Assembly (NCBI GenBank): GCA_018659505.1
Contig: JABJMI010000529.1
Span: 1-16,053 of the forward strand
Length of the DNA stretch: 16,053 nt
Direction of reading: 5' to 3'
From: Planctomicrobium sp.
GTDB lineage: Bacteria; Planctomycetota; Planctomycetia; Planctomycetales; Planctomycetaceae
The position numbers and the translations under genes were made by a program. The notes below the pieces were generated by a model. It was not told the origin of the DNA. It ran no database searches and worked only from the letters and a program-made list of their open reading frames with translations. This document shows positions 1-6,224 of the stretch, piece after piece (the first letter of the stretch is position 1; every line of letters starts with the position of its first letter).

Positions 1-1414
1 ATGCAAAAACTAATGCTGAAACGATCACACCCAGAATCACAGCCGTGGCGAGATCGTGCATGAAGACGGTGTAGCCAGCTACGAGGACCATCACGAACAT
101 GTCGCTGCGCGGCATACGTTGAAACATTTTCAGCGAAGCCCATTCGAATGTTCCTATGACGACCATGAACATCACGCCGACCAACGCCGCCATGGGAATC
201 TGTTCGATGAGTGGAGCTAGAACGAGCACAAACAATAACAGGCAAACCGCAGCCACAATTCCTGATAAGCGACCACGACCGCCGGAGTTCACGTTGATTA
301 ACGACTGACCAATCATGGCACAGCCACCCATACCTCCGAACATGCCGCAGATGATATTCGCTGCCCCTTGCCCGATACATTCGCGATTTCCTTTGCCGCG
401 AGTTTCAGTAATCTCATCGATCAGGGTGAGAGTCATCAGTGATTCAATTAAACCGACTCCGCAGAGAATGATTGCGAAGGGAAAGATGATCTTGAGTGTT
501 GACCAGTTGAGCGGAACAGTTTCGTACTGCAAGAAGAAGAGTCGCGGTAATCCACCGCTGATTCCGGCTTCAACCGAGGCTTCTTGCGATGTCTTCGCCA
601 ACTCACCCTCTTTTTTTAACGAAGCTTCCGCAACCTTAGCAGGCAATGTTTCAGGAACTTGAGCCGGTGCTTTCGATACGATCGCTGGTGACCCTGAAGT
701 TGAAGGCGTCTCATCGTGTCCATGAGAATCATTCAACCCCAGTTCGGCTGCCCGAGTATTTGTTCGCAACATATCACCCACTGTGGCAAGCATGTTGTCG
801 CCGCTTGAAGTCGAATACGATTGGTTGATGGCAAGTGAAATAAACGAAACAGTCAGGATTGCGACCAAAGATGCGGGGACCGCTTGAGTCAGTTTCGGCA
901 GCAACCAAATGATCCCCATGGTGAGTGCCACAAGAACCAACATCAGAATGAGCGGTGTTCCGGACAGGTAAACCAGCTTTCCTCCATCCGACAGAGTTTT
1001 GAAGCTACCGAGTTGTGCAAGTCCGATGACAATCGCTAATCCGTTCACAAATCCCAGCATCACAGAGTGAGGGACCATGCGAATTAATTTTCCTAGCCGC
1101 GCGAGACCAATGGCGATTTGCAGCAACCCGCACAGAATGACTGTCGGGAAGAGGTATTCGACACCATGAATCGCAACGAGTGCCACAACGACGACTGCCA
1201 TTGCACCGGTCGCTCCTGAAATCATTCCCGGTCGACCACCGAAGATCGCGGTGATCAGCCCGATGAAGAACGCAGAATAAAGACCAATCAATGGCGACAC
1301 GCCTGCGACGAACGCAAACGCGATTGCCTCGGGAACCAATGCCAGAGCAACGGTCAATCCTGAGAGAACATCATCCTTAACGGAACCTGATTGTAAACGA
1401 AAAAATTGAAGCAT
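1..1414 (-). CDS. SulP-family anion permease (C-terminus beyond left edge)
   Basis: A multi-pass inner-membrane protein of the SulP family, whose members move sulfate, bicarbonate or other anions, often with Na+ or H+. Substrate cannot be told here. The minus-strand frame is open from ATG at 1414 to the edge, giving 471 residues without a stop. Family signatures read well: an N-terminal [20 protein letters not shown] helix (about residues 14-33), then [38 protein letters not shown] and [15 protein letters not shown]. The C-terminal STAS domain, if present, is outside the window. Between a TVGDM helix end (M215) and a GGLPR segment there is a hydrophilic stretch of about 71 residues (557-769) rich in Ala, Glu, Ser, Thr, Lys and Pro that I do not expect in close relatives. 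An in-frame TGA lies 24 bases before the chosen ATG, so the start is well bounded; TTG at 1430-1432 is a less likely option. Confidence 0.93.
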   Translation of the reverse strand, partial: MLQFFRLQSGSVKDDVLSGLTVALALVPEAIAFAFVAGVSPLIGLYSAFFIGLITAIFGGRPGMISGATGAMAVVVVALVAIHGVEYLFPTVILCGLLQIAIGLARLGKLIRMVPHSVMLGFVNGLAIVIGLAQLGSFKTLSDGGKLVYLSGTPLILMLVLVALTMGIIWLLPKLTQAVPASLVAILTVSFISLAINQSYSTSSGDNMLATVGDMLRTNTRAAELGLNDSHGHDETPSTSGSPAIVSKAPAQVPETLPAKVAEASLKKEGELAKTSQEASVEAGISGGLPRLFFLQYETVPLNWSTLKIIFPFAIILCGVGLIESLMTLTLIDEITETRGKGNRECIGQGAANIICGMFGGMGGCAMIGQSLINVNSGGRGRLSGIVAAVCLLLFVLVLAPLIEQIPMAALVGVMFMVVIGTFEWASLKMFQRMPRSDMFVMVLVAGYTVFMHDLATAVILGVIVSALVFA

Positions 1415-1427
1415 TGTCGATCCGAGC

Positions 1428-1455
1428 CTCAAAGTTCAGGAGCTTTGAACTTGAG
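1428..1455. promoter_or_regulatory. Inverted repeat in the sulP leader
   Basis: An imperfect dyad lies 13 bases upstream of the SulP start codon. The arms are CTCAAAGTTCA (1428-1438) and TGAACTTGAG (1446-1455), pairing over 10 positions with one bulged A and a 7-base loop. It would fold in the 5' leader of the mRNA, or could be an operator. Seen only as sequence symmetry; no regulator is implied. Confidence 0.35.
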
Positions 1456-1770
1456 GTCATAAGTAAGAAAAAGAAGTCCAATAAGCGAACGCTGATTCCA
1501 TTCGCTTTCAACTTGTTATTAATTTTTGAACCTTCTATGTCAGGTCCAGCGAGCGAAGTCAACCTCTTACATAGACTGAGAATGATGGTTAGCGGACATT
1601 CTCAACAATTAGCAGATATCAACGAATACAGGGGTAATTGTTGTGGGAATTGTATCGAAGTTTGAGGAAATCGCTTGCACATTCATACATCGTTGATTCT
1701 TGGAATCAATACGTATAGTCGCCATTTGGTGAGGCGGATTTTTTTCTGTTGGATTTCAGAAAGTTATGAA

Positions 1771-1836
1771 TCACGCAGAGCCGCAGAGAGCACAGAGTTT
1801 TTGATTTTCCTCTGCGAACACTGCGGCTCTGCGTGA
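1771..1836. repeat. CGCAGAG-type intergenic inverted repeat, intact
   Basis: The 16-base arm TCACGCAGAGCCGCAG (1771-1786) has its exact reverse complement at 1821-1836. The pairing continues imperfectly inward to 1797/1810, giving 23 of 27 matched positions around a 12-base T-rich loop. The CGCAGAG/CTCTGCG wording is typical of short interspersed repeats common between genes in planctomycetes and some other bacteria (from memory, not searched). No coding content. It could form a strong hairpin in RNA or a cruciform in DNA. Confidence 0.75.
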
Positions 1837-1925
1837 GATAATTTACTTCAAATCTGCGTGCTTATCATTGGCGGTCAATCGCTGTCTCTTGGTTCTAGGC
1901 TTGGAAGTGATGTTATTCAACATGA

Positions 1926-1999
1926 AACGCCAAGCCGCAGAGAAGTGAAAGATGCAGGCAAGAATTCTTTGCACCTTCGCGACATTGCGACTTTGCGTT
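1926..1999. repeat. Degenerate second copy of a CGCAGAG-type inverted repeat
   Basis: About 90 bases after the intact hairpin, the segment starting AACGCCAAGCCGCAGAGAAG pairs imperfectly with the reverse complement of TTCGCGACATTGCGACTTTG followed by CGTT at the right end. Arm wording (CCGCAGAG on one side, TTGCG...CTTTGCGTT on the other) resembles the same repeat class in decayed form. The spurious minus-strand frame 1843-2061 runs across it. Confidence 0.5.
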
Positions 2000-2134
2000 G
2001 AATCGTGATTAAGATCTCTTTTCAAATCGTTGTCAAAAGTTGCGTCAACAGACCATACCATCCAGAATTCTGGTTTCCGACACTTTTTCTATAGTTGTTT
2101 ATCTCATGCCACGAAGTGGCTGGCTAAAGAATCT

Positions 2135-3184
2135 TTATTTTGTTTTCGAGAGTTCTACGGCAATTCGAATAGCTGAAATCATTCCGGCTGATTCGACTTT
2201 GTTTTGCCACGCGATATCGAACGCTGTCCCATGGCTTGGACTGGTGCGAACAATGGGCAAACCAAGCGTCACGTTCACCGCTTTCTGAAATGCGATCAGC
2301 TTCAGCGCGATGTGTCCTTGGTCGTGATACATCGCGACGATGCCATCGTACTTCCCAGAGACAGCCTGTTGAAGAAGTGTGTCAGCTGGGAATGGACCGG
2401 AAGCTTGAACATCCCGCAACTTGGCAAGAGCAACGGCCGGAGCGATCAATTCCGCCTCTTCATTTCCGAAGAGACCACCTTCTCCGCCATGTGGGTTCAA
2501 TGCACAAACACCGACTCGCGGCGCGGCACATCCGATTCTTTTTAGGAACGAATCGACTAGATGAATCTTCTCTTGAATAGAAGTCGAATTGAGAAGTTCA
2601 GGCACGCTCGCAATTGAAGTATGCAACGTCACATGTGCAACGCCTAGACCATGCGGACCTTTAACAACTTCTCTCTCAGGCAAGTAAAGCATCATGGCGA
2701 AGTCGCTGACTCCGCAGCGTTCTGCCAGGATCTCTGTATGTCCCGGGTAATGATGCCCTGCTAAATGTAACGCCGCCTTATTCAATGGAGCGGTAACGAT
2801 GCCGTCAATCTCACCTGCCAAGGCAGCATCGGTCGCTGCGATGAGCCAGTCATAGGCAGCTTGTCCGGCTTCAGCGTCGATCTTCCCAATGGAGACATTC
2901 TCGGTCTTTGCAGAAGTTGGATTCCAACACGGGATAGCTGCATTTGAATCGCAGTTTTGTAGCTCCGATAGGTCTTGAACAATCTTGATTACAAGTTGCT
3001 TGTCTATCAGCTTCGCGGCTCGATCCAATAAAACAGGATCACCAATCACCACTGGACGACAGAGATTCAGAACTTCATCTGATGTCACCGCTGCAGCGAC
3101 AACTTCGGGGCCAACGCCAGCGACATCTCCCATCGTGATTGCGATGAGTGGTAACGAGGCTTTTGTTTTTGCGTCTTCATTCAT
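2135..3184 (-). CDS. pdxA: 4-hydroxythreonine-4-phosphate dehydrogenase (PdxA)
   Basis: PdxA oxidises 4-phosphohydroxy-L-threonine with NAD(P)+ in the DXP-dependent branch of pyridoxal 5'-phosphate synthesis; it is a cytoplasmic, metal-dependent dimer. The 349-residue length is near the family norm. The fold-defining motifs are present: ITMGDVAGVGPEV near the N-terminus, GIVTAPLNK (128-136), PGHTEILAERCG with H149, LHTSIASVPELL with H188, LNPHGGEGG (229-237), YDGIVAMYHDQGH with H287, and TSPSHGTAFDIAW (314-326). H149, H188 and H287 match the three metal-ligand histidines of characterised PdxA. The ATG at 3184 overlaps the rfbC stop codon by one base (TAATG), so the two genes are very probably co-transcribed and translationally coupled. 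The PdxA2 paralogue (4-phospho-threonate dehydrogenase) cannot be fully excluded from motifs, but its usual DUF1537 kinase partner is absent here. Confidence 0.95.
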   Translation of the reverse strand: MNEDAKTKASLPLIAITMGDVAGVGPEVVAAAVTSDEVLNLCRPVVIGDPVLLDRAAKLIDKQLVIKIVQDLSELQNCDSNAAIPCWNPTSAKTENVSIGKIDAEAGQAAYDWLIAATDAALAGEIDGIVTAPLNKAALHLAGHHYPGHTEILAERCGVSDFAMMLYLPEREVVKGPHGLGVAHVTLHTSIASVPELLNSTSIQEKIHLVDSFLKRIGCAAPRVGVCALNPHGGEGGLFGNEEAELIAPAVALAKLRDVQASGPFPADTLLQQAVSGKYDGIVAMYHDQGHIALKLIAFQKAVNVTLGLPIVRTSPSHGTAFDIAWQNKVESAGMISAIRIAVELSKTK

Positions 3185-3738
3185 TAGTCAAAGCACTCCA
3201 CGTCGCTTAAGCTTAGCCCGGATTGATCTTTCTCGGAGAGTAACGGTTCATCGGTCAGCGACCAGTCGACTCCAACTTCGGAATCGTTCCAGAGTAATGT
3301 CCGCTCATGCTCGGGATGATACAGGTCTGTACATTTGTAGAAGACATCCGCCGACTCGGACAACACATGAAATCCGTGAGCGAACCCAGGTGGAATGTAC
3401 AATGCATGTCGATTCTCTGCCGACAAAGTCCGACCGATCCATTTCCCAAACGTCGGCGAGCTTTTACGAACGTCCACTGCAACGTCGTAGATCTCACCCG
3501 CTAAAACAGTGACAAGCTTCCCCTGCGGATGCTGAACCTGATAGTGCAATCCGCGTAAAACTCCTCGCTGCGAACGAGAGAGATTATCCTGTACGAAATT
3601 GAGAGAGATCCCGTGTGCATGGAACTTCTCCTGATGATAAACTTCTAAGAAGAAACCACGTTGATCCCCGAACAACGTCGGTTGAATCAACTTCACATCC
3701 GGGATTTCTGTTTCGGTTATTTCCACGCGTTTACTCAC
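3184..3738 (-). CDS. rfbC: dTDP-4-dehydrorhamnose 3,5-epimerase (RfbC/RmlC)
   Basis: A cupin-fold epimerase that converts dTDP-4-keto-6-deoxy-glucose to the L-lyxo form in dTDP-L-rhamnose synthesis for surface polysaccharide. At 184 residues it is full length. Signatures: PTLFGDQRGFFLEVYHQEKF (20-39), NLSRSQRGVLRGLHYQ with the catalytic-type His at 65, YIPPGFAHGFHVLSE (114-128), VFYKCTDLYHPEHE with Tyr134, and SEKD with Asp171, matching the His/Tyr/Asp set of RmlC. The start is GTG at 3738; an in-frame TAA 18 bases upstream of it leaves little room, with a second GTG four codons in as the alternative. No good Shine-Dalgarno is visible, because the sequence in front belongs to an inverted repeat. 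The other rhamnose genes (rfbA, rfbB, rfbD) are not adjacent, and the downstream partner is pdxA, an uncommon pairing. Confidence 0.95.
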   Translation of the reverse strand: MSKRVEITETEIPDVKLIQPTLFGDQRGFFLEVYHQEKFHAHGISLNFVQDNLSRSQRGVLRGLHYQVQHPQGKLVTVLAGEIYDVAVDVRKSSPTFGKWIGRTLSAENRHALYIPPGFAHGFHVLSESADVFYKCTDLYHPEHERTLLWNDSEVGVDWSLTDEPLLSEKDQSGLSLSDVECFD

Positions 3739-3744
3739 TGCATG

Positions 3745-3804
3745 AGCCGCAGGGCGTTAGCCCACGGTTAGAATAGGTGAACCGTCCGCTAACGCGGATC
3801 GGCT
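3745..3804. repeat. Inverted repeat abutting the rfbC start
   Basis: Two 25-base arms (3745-3769 and 3780-3804) are reverse complements at 19 of 25 positions around a 10-base spacer. Core words are GGGCGTTAGCCCACGGTT on the left and AACCGTCCGCTAACGC on the right. The wording resembles a short repeat family scattered between planctomycete genes (from memory). The left arm ends 6 bases before the rfbC GTG, so the repeat occupies the place where its ribosome-binding site should be. Confidence 0.65.
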
Positions 3805-3864
3805 AATAGATCCGTTAGGCATTAGAATTACATCTTGTTCTCGATTTATTGAATAAACAGCACC

Positions 3865-4128
3865 ATGCCGATTGTCTACATTCCAGCTGCTTTGCGAAAG
3901 TATTCCAACGATGTACGGAAACTGGAAGTCGCAGCGACAACAATTCGGGAAGTTGTCGATCAATTAGAAGCAAATTTCCCGGGCATCAAAGATCGACTCT
4001 TAGAAAAGGAACAACTTCGCCCCGGCATCGCAGTTGCCATCGACTCGCGAATCAGCAGCCACGGAATGGTGGAGAAAGTCGCCCCAGAGAGCGAAGTGCA
4101 TTTTGTGCCGTCGGTGTCTGGTGGGTGA
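3865..4128 (+). CDS. CysO/MoaD/ThiS-like ubiquitin-fold sulfur carrier
   Basis: A beta-grasp sulfur carrier of 87 residues that ends exactly in Gly-Gly (EVHFVPSVSGG, then TGA). In this family the terminal glycine is adenylated by a ThiF/MoeB-type E1 enzyme and charged as a thiocarboxylate for cysteine, molybdopterin or thiamine synthesis. Wording such as VYIPAALRKY near the start and VVDQLEANFPGIKDRLLE in the middle is closest, from memory, to mycobacterial CysO (IPTILR, LEANYSGISERL), favouring a role in sulfur delivery to cysteine over molybdopterin synthase. No E1, CysM, Mec/JAMM protease or moaE gene lies next to it in this window, so the pathway is an inference. It is divergent from rfbC and its start is ATG; no strong Shine-Dalgarno is seen. 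Confidence 0.88.
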   Translation: MPIVYIPAALRKYSNDVRKLEVAATTIREVVDQLEANFPGIKDRLLEKEQLRPGIAVAIDSRISSHGMVEKVAPESEVHFVPSVSGG

Positions 4129-4227
4129 AGGTTCGGGTGGCGCGACCTGAGTGTAGCGAAGCGGAACGGAAAGGTATGGCAACTTTGGAGGTGAGGAGGT
4201 AGGAAAGTTCGCGCTCTCCTATCCCTG

Positions 4228-4485
4228 TCAGGATTTTAGAACTTGTTCGTATTCCGCATGATTTCCGATCCAAAACCAAACGAATCCATCGTCACGCTCG
4301 ACTGCAAGTGCTCGGTAATTGCTCCCAATACGTGCGGATCAAAATCGACCAACTTTTTTAAGGTGCAGAGACGGGTGATTTGAATTGCTCTTGAGTAGTG
4401 CAAAGTTTTTATCAGTCAACTTCCGCATTGCCTCAGGCAGGTTGTGATAACATTGCCAAAACTTTGATGTGGCTCGATGCTTCAT
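4228..4485 (-). pseudogene. RelE/ParE-type toxin interrupted by an in-frame TGA
   Basis: The minus-strand frame from ATG 4485 to TGA 4228 would encode 85 residues that read as a small RelE/ParE-superfamily mRNase-type toxin: FWQCYHNLPEAMRKLTDKNF near the N-terminus, HPSLHLKKVGRF in the middle and NYRALAVERDDGFVWFWIG then HAEYEQVL at the end. Codon 49 (4339-4341) is TGA. Relatives usually have Trp here (KKVG-x-[FYW]-W-S-x-R), so a single TGG to TGA change explains it; the frame continues intact on both sides. The ATG overlaps the antitoxin stop as ATGA, the classic antitoxin-toxin coupling. As it stands only a 48-residue fragment would be made, lacking the C-terminal strands that carry catalytic residues. 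A sequencing error is the alternative. Other genes here use TGA as stop (4126-4128, for example), so a reassigned code is unlikely. Confidence 0.8.
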
Positions 4486-4679
4486 AACTCGGTTGTGCGA
4501 TTGGCGATATCCTCGTCAATTGCTTCCTCGGCAAGTTTGTCGAGTCGACCGGATCGCACATCGGCTTCAATCTGCTTGTCCCACGCATCGTTTTCAAACT
4601 GATGGAACCATTCTCGAAATGCGGCCAACTGATGTGGTGGGAGTTTTGAGATCGTGTTTTCAAGTTCTTGCAGAGTCAT
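4482..4679 (-). CDS. Type II antitoxin of the RelE/ParE-like pair
   Basis: A small, acidic, mostly helical protein of 65 residues (MTLQELENTISKLPPHQLAA at the start, then FREWFHQFENDAWDKQIEADVRSG split over the next residues, and EEAIDEDI near the end). It resembles short antitoxins found beside RelE/ParE toxins in planctomycetes and cyanobacteria, in which the N-terminal half dimerises and the acidic C-terminal part wraps the toxin. I used ATG at 4679; an in-frame TTG at 4685 would add two residues. Its stop overlaps the start of the downstream toxin frame by four bases. The antitoxin frame is intact although the toxin is broken, as expected if the toxin was lost first. No DNA-binding motif is obvious. 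Confidence 0.75.
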   Translation of the reverse strand: MTLQELENTISKLPPHQLAAFREWFHQFENDAWDKQIEADVRSGRLDKLAEEAIDEDIANRTTEL

Positions 4680-4896
4680 TTTCAAATTCAGTTACTTAGA
4701 TTTTTTGATGACCAAGTTCCTCGTATGATACGCTACAGGCTATCGCTGGCAAATCAGAAATGCTTCAGATTATGACGGGTTGGGCTTCCCTAGCGTTTGT
4801 CGGTTAAACGCTCTCTTGGAAGCTGGTAGTTCATCGGCGCCAGGGGAGTCTTGCCCTACGATGCTTTGTCGCTTTGCTGAATTATTTATATTCACT

Positions 4897-5310
4897 TTAA
4901 AGGTCAGCTAACACTGCCTCCTTCAATGTTGGAGCGTCAGTTCCTGCCTGGTCTAGAATTGCAGACAATATTTCGTCTGAGTCTGTGACAATGGCGAGTA
5001 ATAGGTGTTTGACAGAAATCTCATCGCCTCCCGTTGATTGAACATACTTCATAGCCGTCTCGGTAATTACTCTCACATAGCCAGTTTTTTCAGGATGATC
5101 AGTATTCCGCAAGAATGAAATGAGAGTTGAGTATGATGAGTATTGCTCAGGAAGATATGCCCTGATACCGGGATCTGCTTCGACGACGCCTACGAGCATG
5201 TGCCCGACTCCAATACATTCACTACCGAGTTGCATCGCCGTACGATTTGCAATGACCATCGCAGCACGGGCGTCATCAGTAAATCGTGGATACTGACCTT
5301 GACGATTCAT
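4897..5310 (-). CDS. Stand-alone Clp N-terminal (Clp_N/R) domain protein
   Basis: A 137-residue protein made of only the double-repeat N-domain known from ClpA, ClpB and ClpC chaperones. Repeat one covers about residues 9-60 (RFTDDARAAMVIANRTAMQ, then GVGHMLVGVV), repeat two about 78-137 (ITETAMKYVQ, ISVKHLLLAIVTDSDEI). The [IV]-x-x-x-H-[ML]-L-x-[GA]-[IV]-[VL] helix of the domain appears twice. No AAA+ Walker motifs follow, so it cannot unfold proteins itself. Family knowledge suggests an adaptor-like, substrate-binding or regulatory part, like ClpS-interacting N-domains, but that is inference. It starts with ATG at 5310 and sits on the same strand as, and 115 bases downstream of, the CPCC gene. 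Confidence 0.82.
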   Translation of the reverse strand: MNRQGQYPRFTDDARAAMVIANRTAMQLGSECIGVGHMLVGVVEADPGIRAYLPEQYSSYSTLISFLRNTDHPEKTGYVRVITETAMKYVQSTGGDEISVKHLLLAIVTDSDEILSAILDQAGTDAPTLKEAVLADL

Positions 5311-5425
5311 GTGGCTTCAACCATTTGACTAAGATTATTGTGGGTTCGTGCTTGCCTGATATATTGTCGATAAAAGGGATCGGGGGTCCGCGACCTACGC
5401 CGCTGTTTTAAATGCTATAAGTGTG

Positions 5426-6016
5426 CTATTCGTCACGGTCTTCAGCGGAATGAAGGTCTGCGCCATCGAACCACTGATGCACTGGACTTCCTGCATCATC
5501 AGTCAGCCTGTACCGCCAGATCAGTGCCCGAGATTGCCATTCAATGTGTGTAATTGTTCCAAGTTTGGTTTCCTTATCCAACCATCGACGACGGTAGATG
5601 ATGGGGTCTCCCACGGAGTAGTAAGGGCGAGCAGGGTTGTCATCCAACTCGGCGAGTGTTGTGGACCAACCGGTTTTGGGTTCGCTGATTGTTAAAGTCT
5701 CTGAATTAAATATGAAGTACCTTATTTGGGTCTGAGATGTCGTCGAAAGCTGTTGAGAACGTAAGTCTGACCGCAAAGGATTATAAATACCGTCAGACAG
5801 GAAATTGAGTCTAGCACGAGTGAGGCTGACTAATGAATTGGGTCCACCATTGACTGTATTTGCGGTTTCGTTGTCTTGCCCATCGTCTTCCCACCAACAT
5901 ATGCCACAGATATCGTAATCGCCGCGTCGGTCAATGGTGTCGTAACCACAGCAAGGACACGCAGACGGAAACATGATGAGCGGTGATGTTGAGTCAACCA
6001 TTGAATAGGATCGCAT
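5426..6016 (-). CDS. CPCC zinc-finger protein with a conserved-looking C-terminal domain
   Basis: The N-terminal part matches the cysteine-rich CPCC family (Pfam Cys_rich_CPCC): CPCCGYDTIDRRGDYDICGI, CWWEDDGQDNE, then NGGPNSLVSLTRARLNF. The CPCC and CGIC pairs can bind one zinc ion. The CPCC family is usually short, about 60-90 residues. Here about 110 further residues follow, ending in a segment (GDPIIYRRRWLDKETKLGTI, then ALIWRYRLTDDAG) that looks like a small beta-barrel, SH3-like or Tudor-like; that is a guess from pattern alone. Function is unknown. Start choice is uncertain: ATG 6016 is used (196 residues), with later ATGs before FPSACPCC possible and a TTG at 6064 less likely. It is transcribed divergently from the DUF1592 gene. 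Confidence 0.75.
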   Translation of the reverse strand: MRSYSMVDSTSPLIMFPSACPCCGYDTIDRRGDYDICGICWWEDDGQDNETANTVNGGPNSLVSLTRARLNFLSDGIYNPLRSDLRSQQLSTTSQTQIRYFIFNSETLTISEPKTGWSTTLAELDDNPARPYYSVGDPIIYRRRWLDKETKLGTITHIEWQSRALIWRYRLTDDAGSPVHQWFDGADLHSAEDRDE

Positions 6017-6080
6017 ATCAAAGAATTGGACAACACGTCTAAGAACTCGTATAATACTATTCAATTGCGATGGTTTTGTC

Positions 6081-6110
6081 TTGACTGACTACCTGAAAAC
6101 AGTCTCGAAT
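6081..6110 (+). promoter_or_regulatory. Candidate sigma70-type promoter for the DUF1592 gene
   Basis: TTGACT at 6081-6086 is followed after 18 bases by TCGAAT at 6105-6110, matching the -35 in five of six and the -10 in four of six positions. The spacing is slightly long and planctomycete promoter rules are poorly known, so this is tentative. The dyad at 6114-6140 starts just downstream. Confidence 0.25.
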
Positions 6111-6113
6111 AGT

Positions 6114-6140
6114 AAGTTAATCTATTACAGGGATTAACTT
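6114..6140. promoter_or_regulatory. Perfect 9-base dyad, possible operator
   Basis: AAGTTAATC (6114-6122) and GATTAACTT (6132-6140) are exact reverse complements separated by 9 bases. The site lies in the 160-base divergent gap between the CPCC gene and the DUF1592 gene, just after a possible promoter. AT-rich symmetric half-sites with this spacing suit a dimeric repressor. A hairpin in RNA is the alternative, but no T-run follows. Confidence 0.4.
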
Positions 6141-6224
6141 TACGTTGAAGCCGTCGCCAAGAACCCACCGATTTGAATCTACTTTCCTTCCTCATTCAAG
6201 TCACTATTTGAACTAGGTGCTGCA

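Larger units (their letters stand above)
1415..2134. other. Gene-free stretch with two repeat hairpins
   Basis: About 720 bases separate the SulP start from the pdxA stop. I see no credible protein gene. The only sizeable open frames (for example minus strand 1843-2061) run through the hairpin repeats and have repeat-derived composition. The recognisable content is the sulP leader dyad and the two CGCAGAG-type inverted repeats listed separately. The sulP promoter should lie here, but I could not pick a convincing one. Confidence 0.6.

Noticed and set aside
315..662. Plus-strand open frame of 115 residues opposite the SulP gene
   Set aside because: It is antisense to a strongly supported membrane protein whose motifs are clear in the minus frame; no family resemblance.
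1843..2061. Minus-strand open frame of 72 residues
   Set aside because: It runs across the degenerate CGCAGAG repeat; arm-derived peptides and lack of any domain or start signal mark it as repeat-derived.
3849..4202. Plus-strand open frame of 117 residues overlapping the sulfur carrier
   Set aside because: It is out of frame with the CysO-like gene, Arg/Ser/His-rich in shadow style, and has no recognisable motif.
4129..4227. Purine-rich stretch between the sulfur carrier and toxin remnant
   Set aside because: Looked like a possible repeat fragment (TGTAGCGAAGCGGAACGG), but I saw no partner copy, symmetry or gene.
4339..4341. Possibility that TGA is read as Trp or selenocysteine
   Set aside because: TGA ends other genes here, Trp is TGG elsewhere in the same frame, and no selenocysteine insertion hairpin or Sec-type motif is apparent; a nonsense change is simpler.
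4833..4862. Possible dispersed repeat (CCAGGGGAGTCTTGCCCTAC)
   Set aside because: Wording resembles a planctomycete intergenic repeat I recall, but there is no clear symmetry and no second copy in the window.
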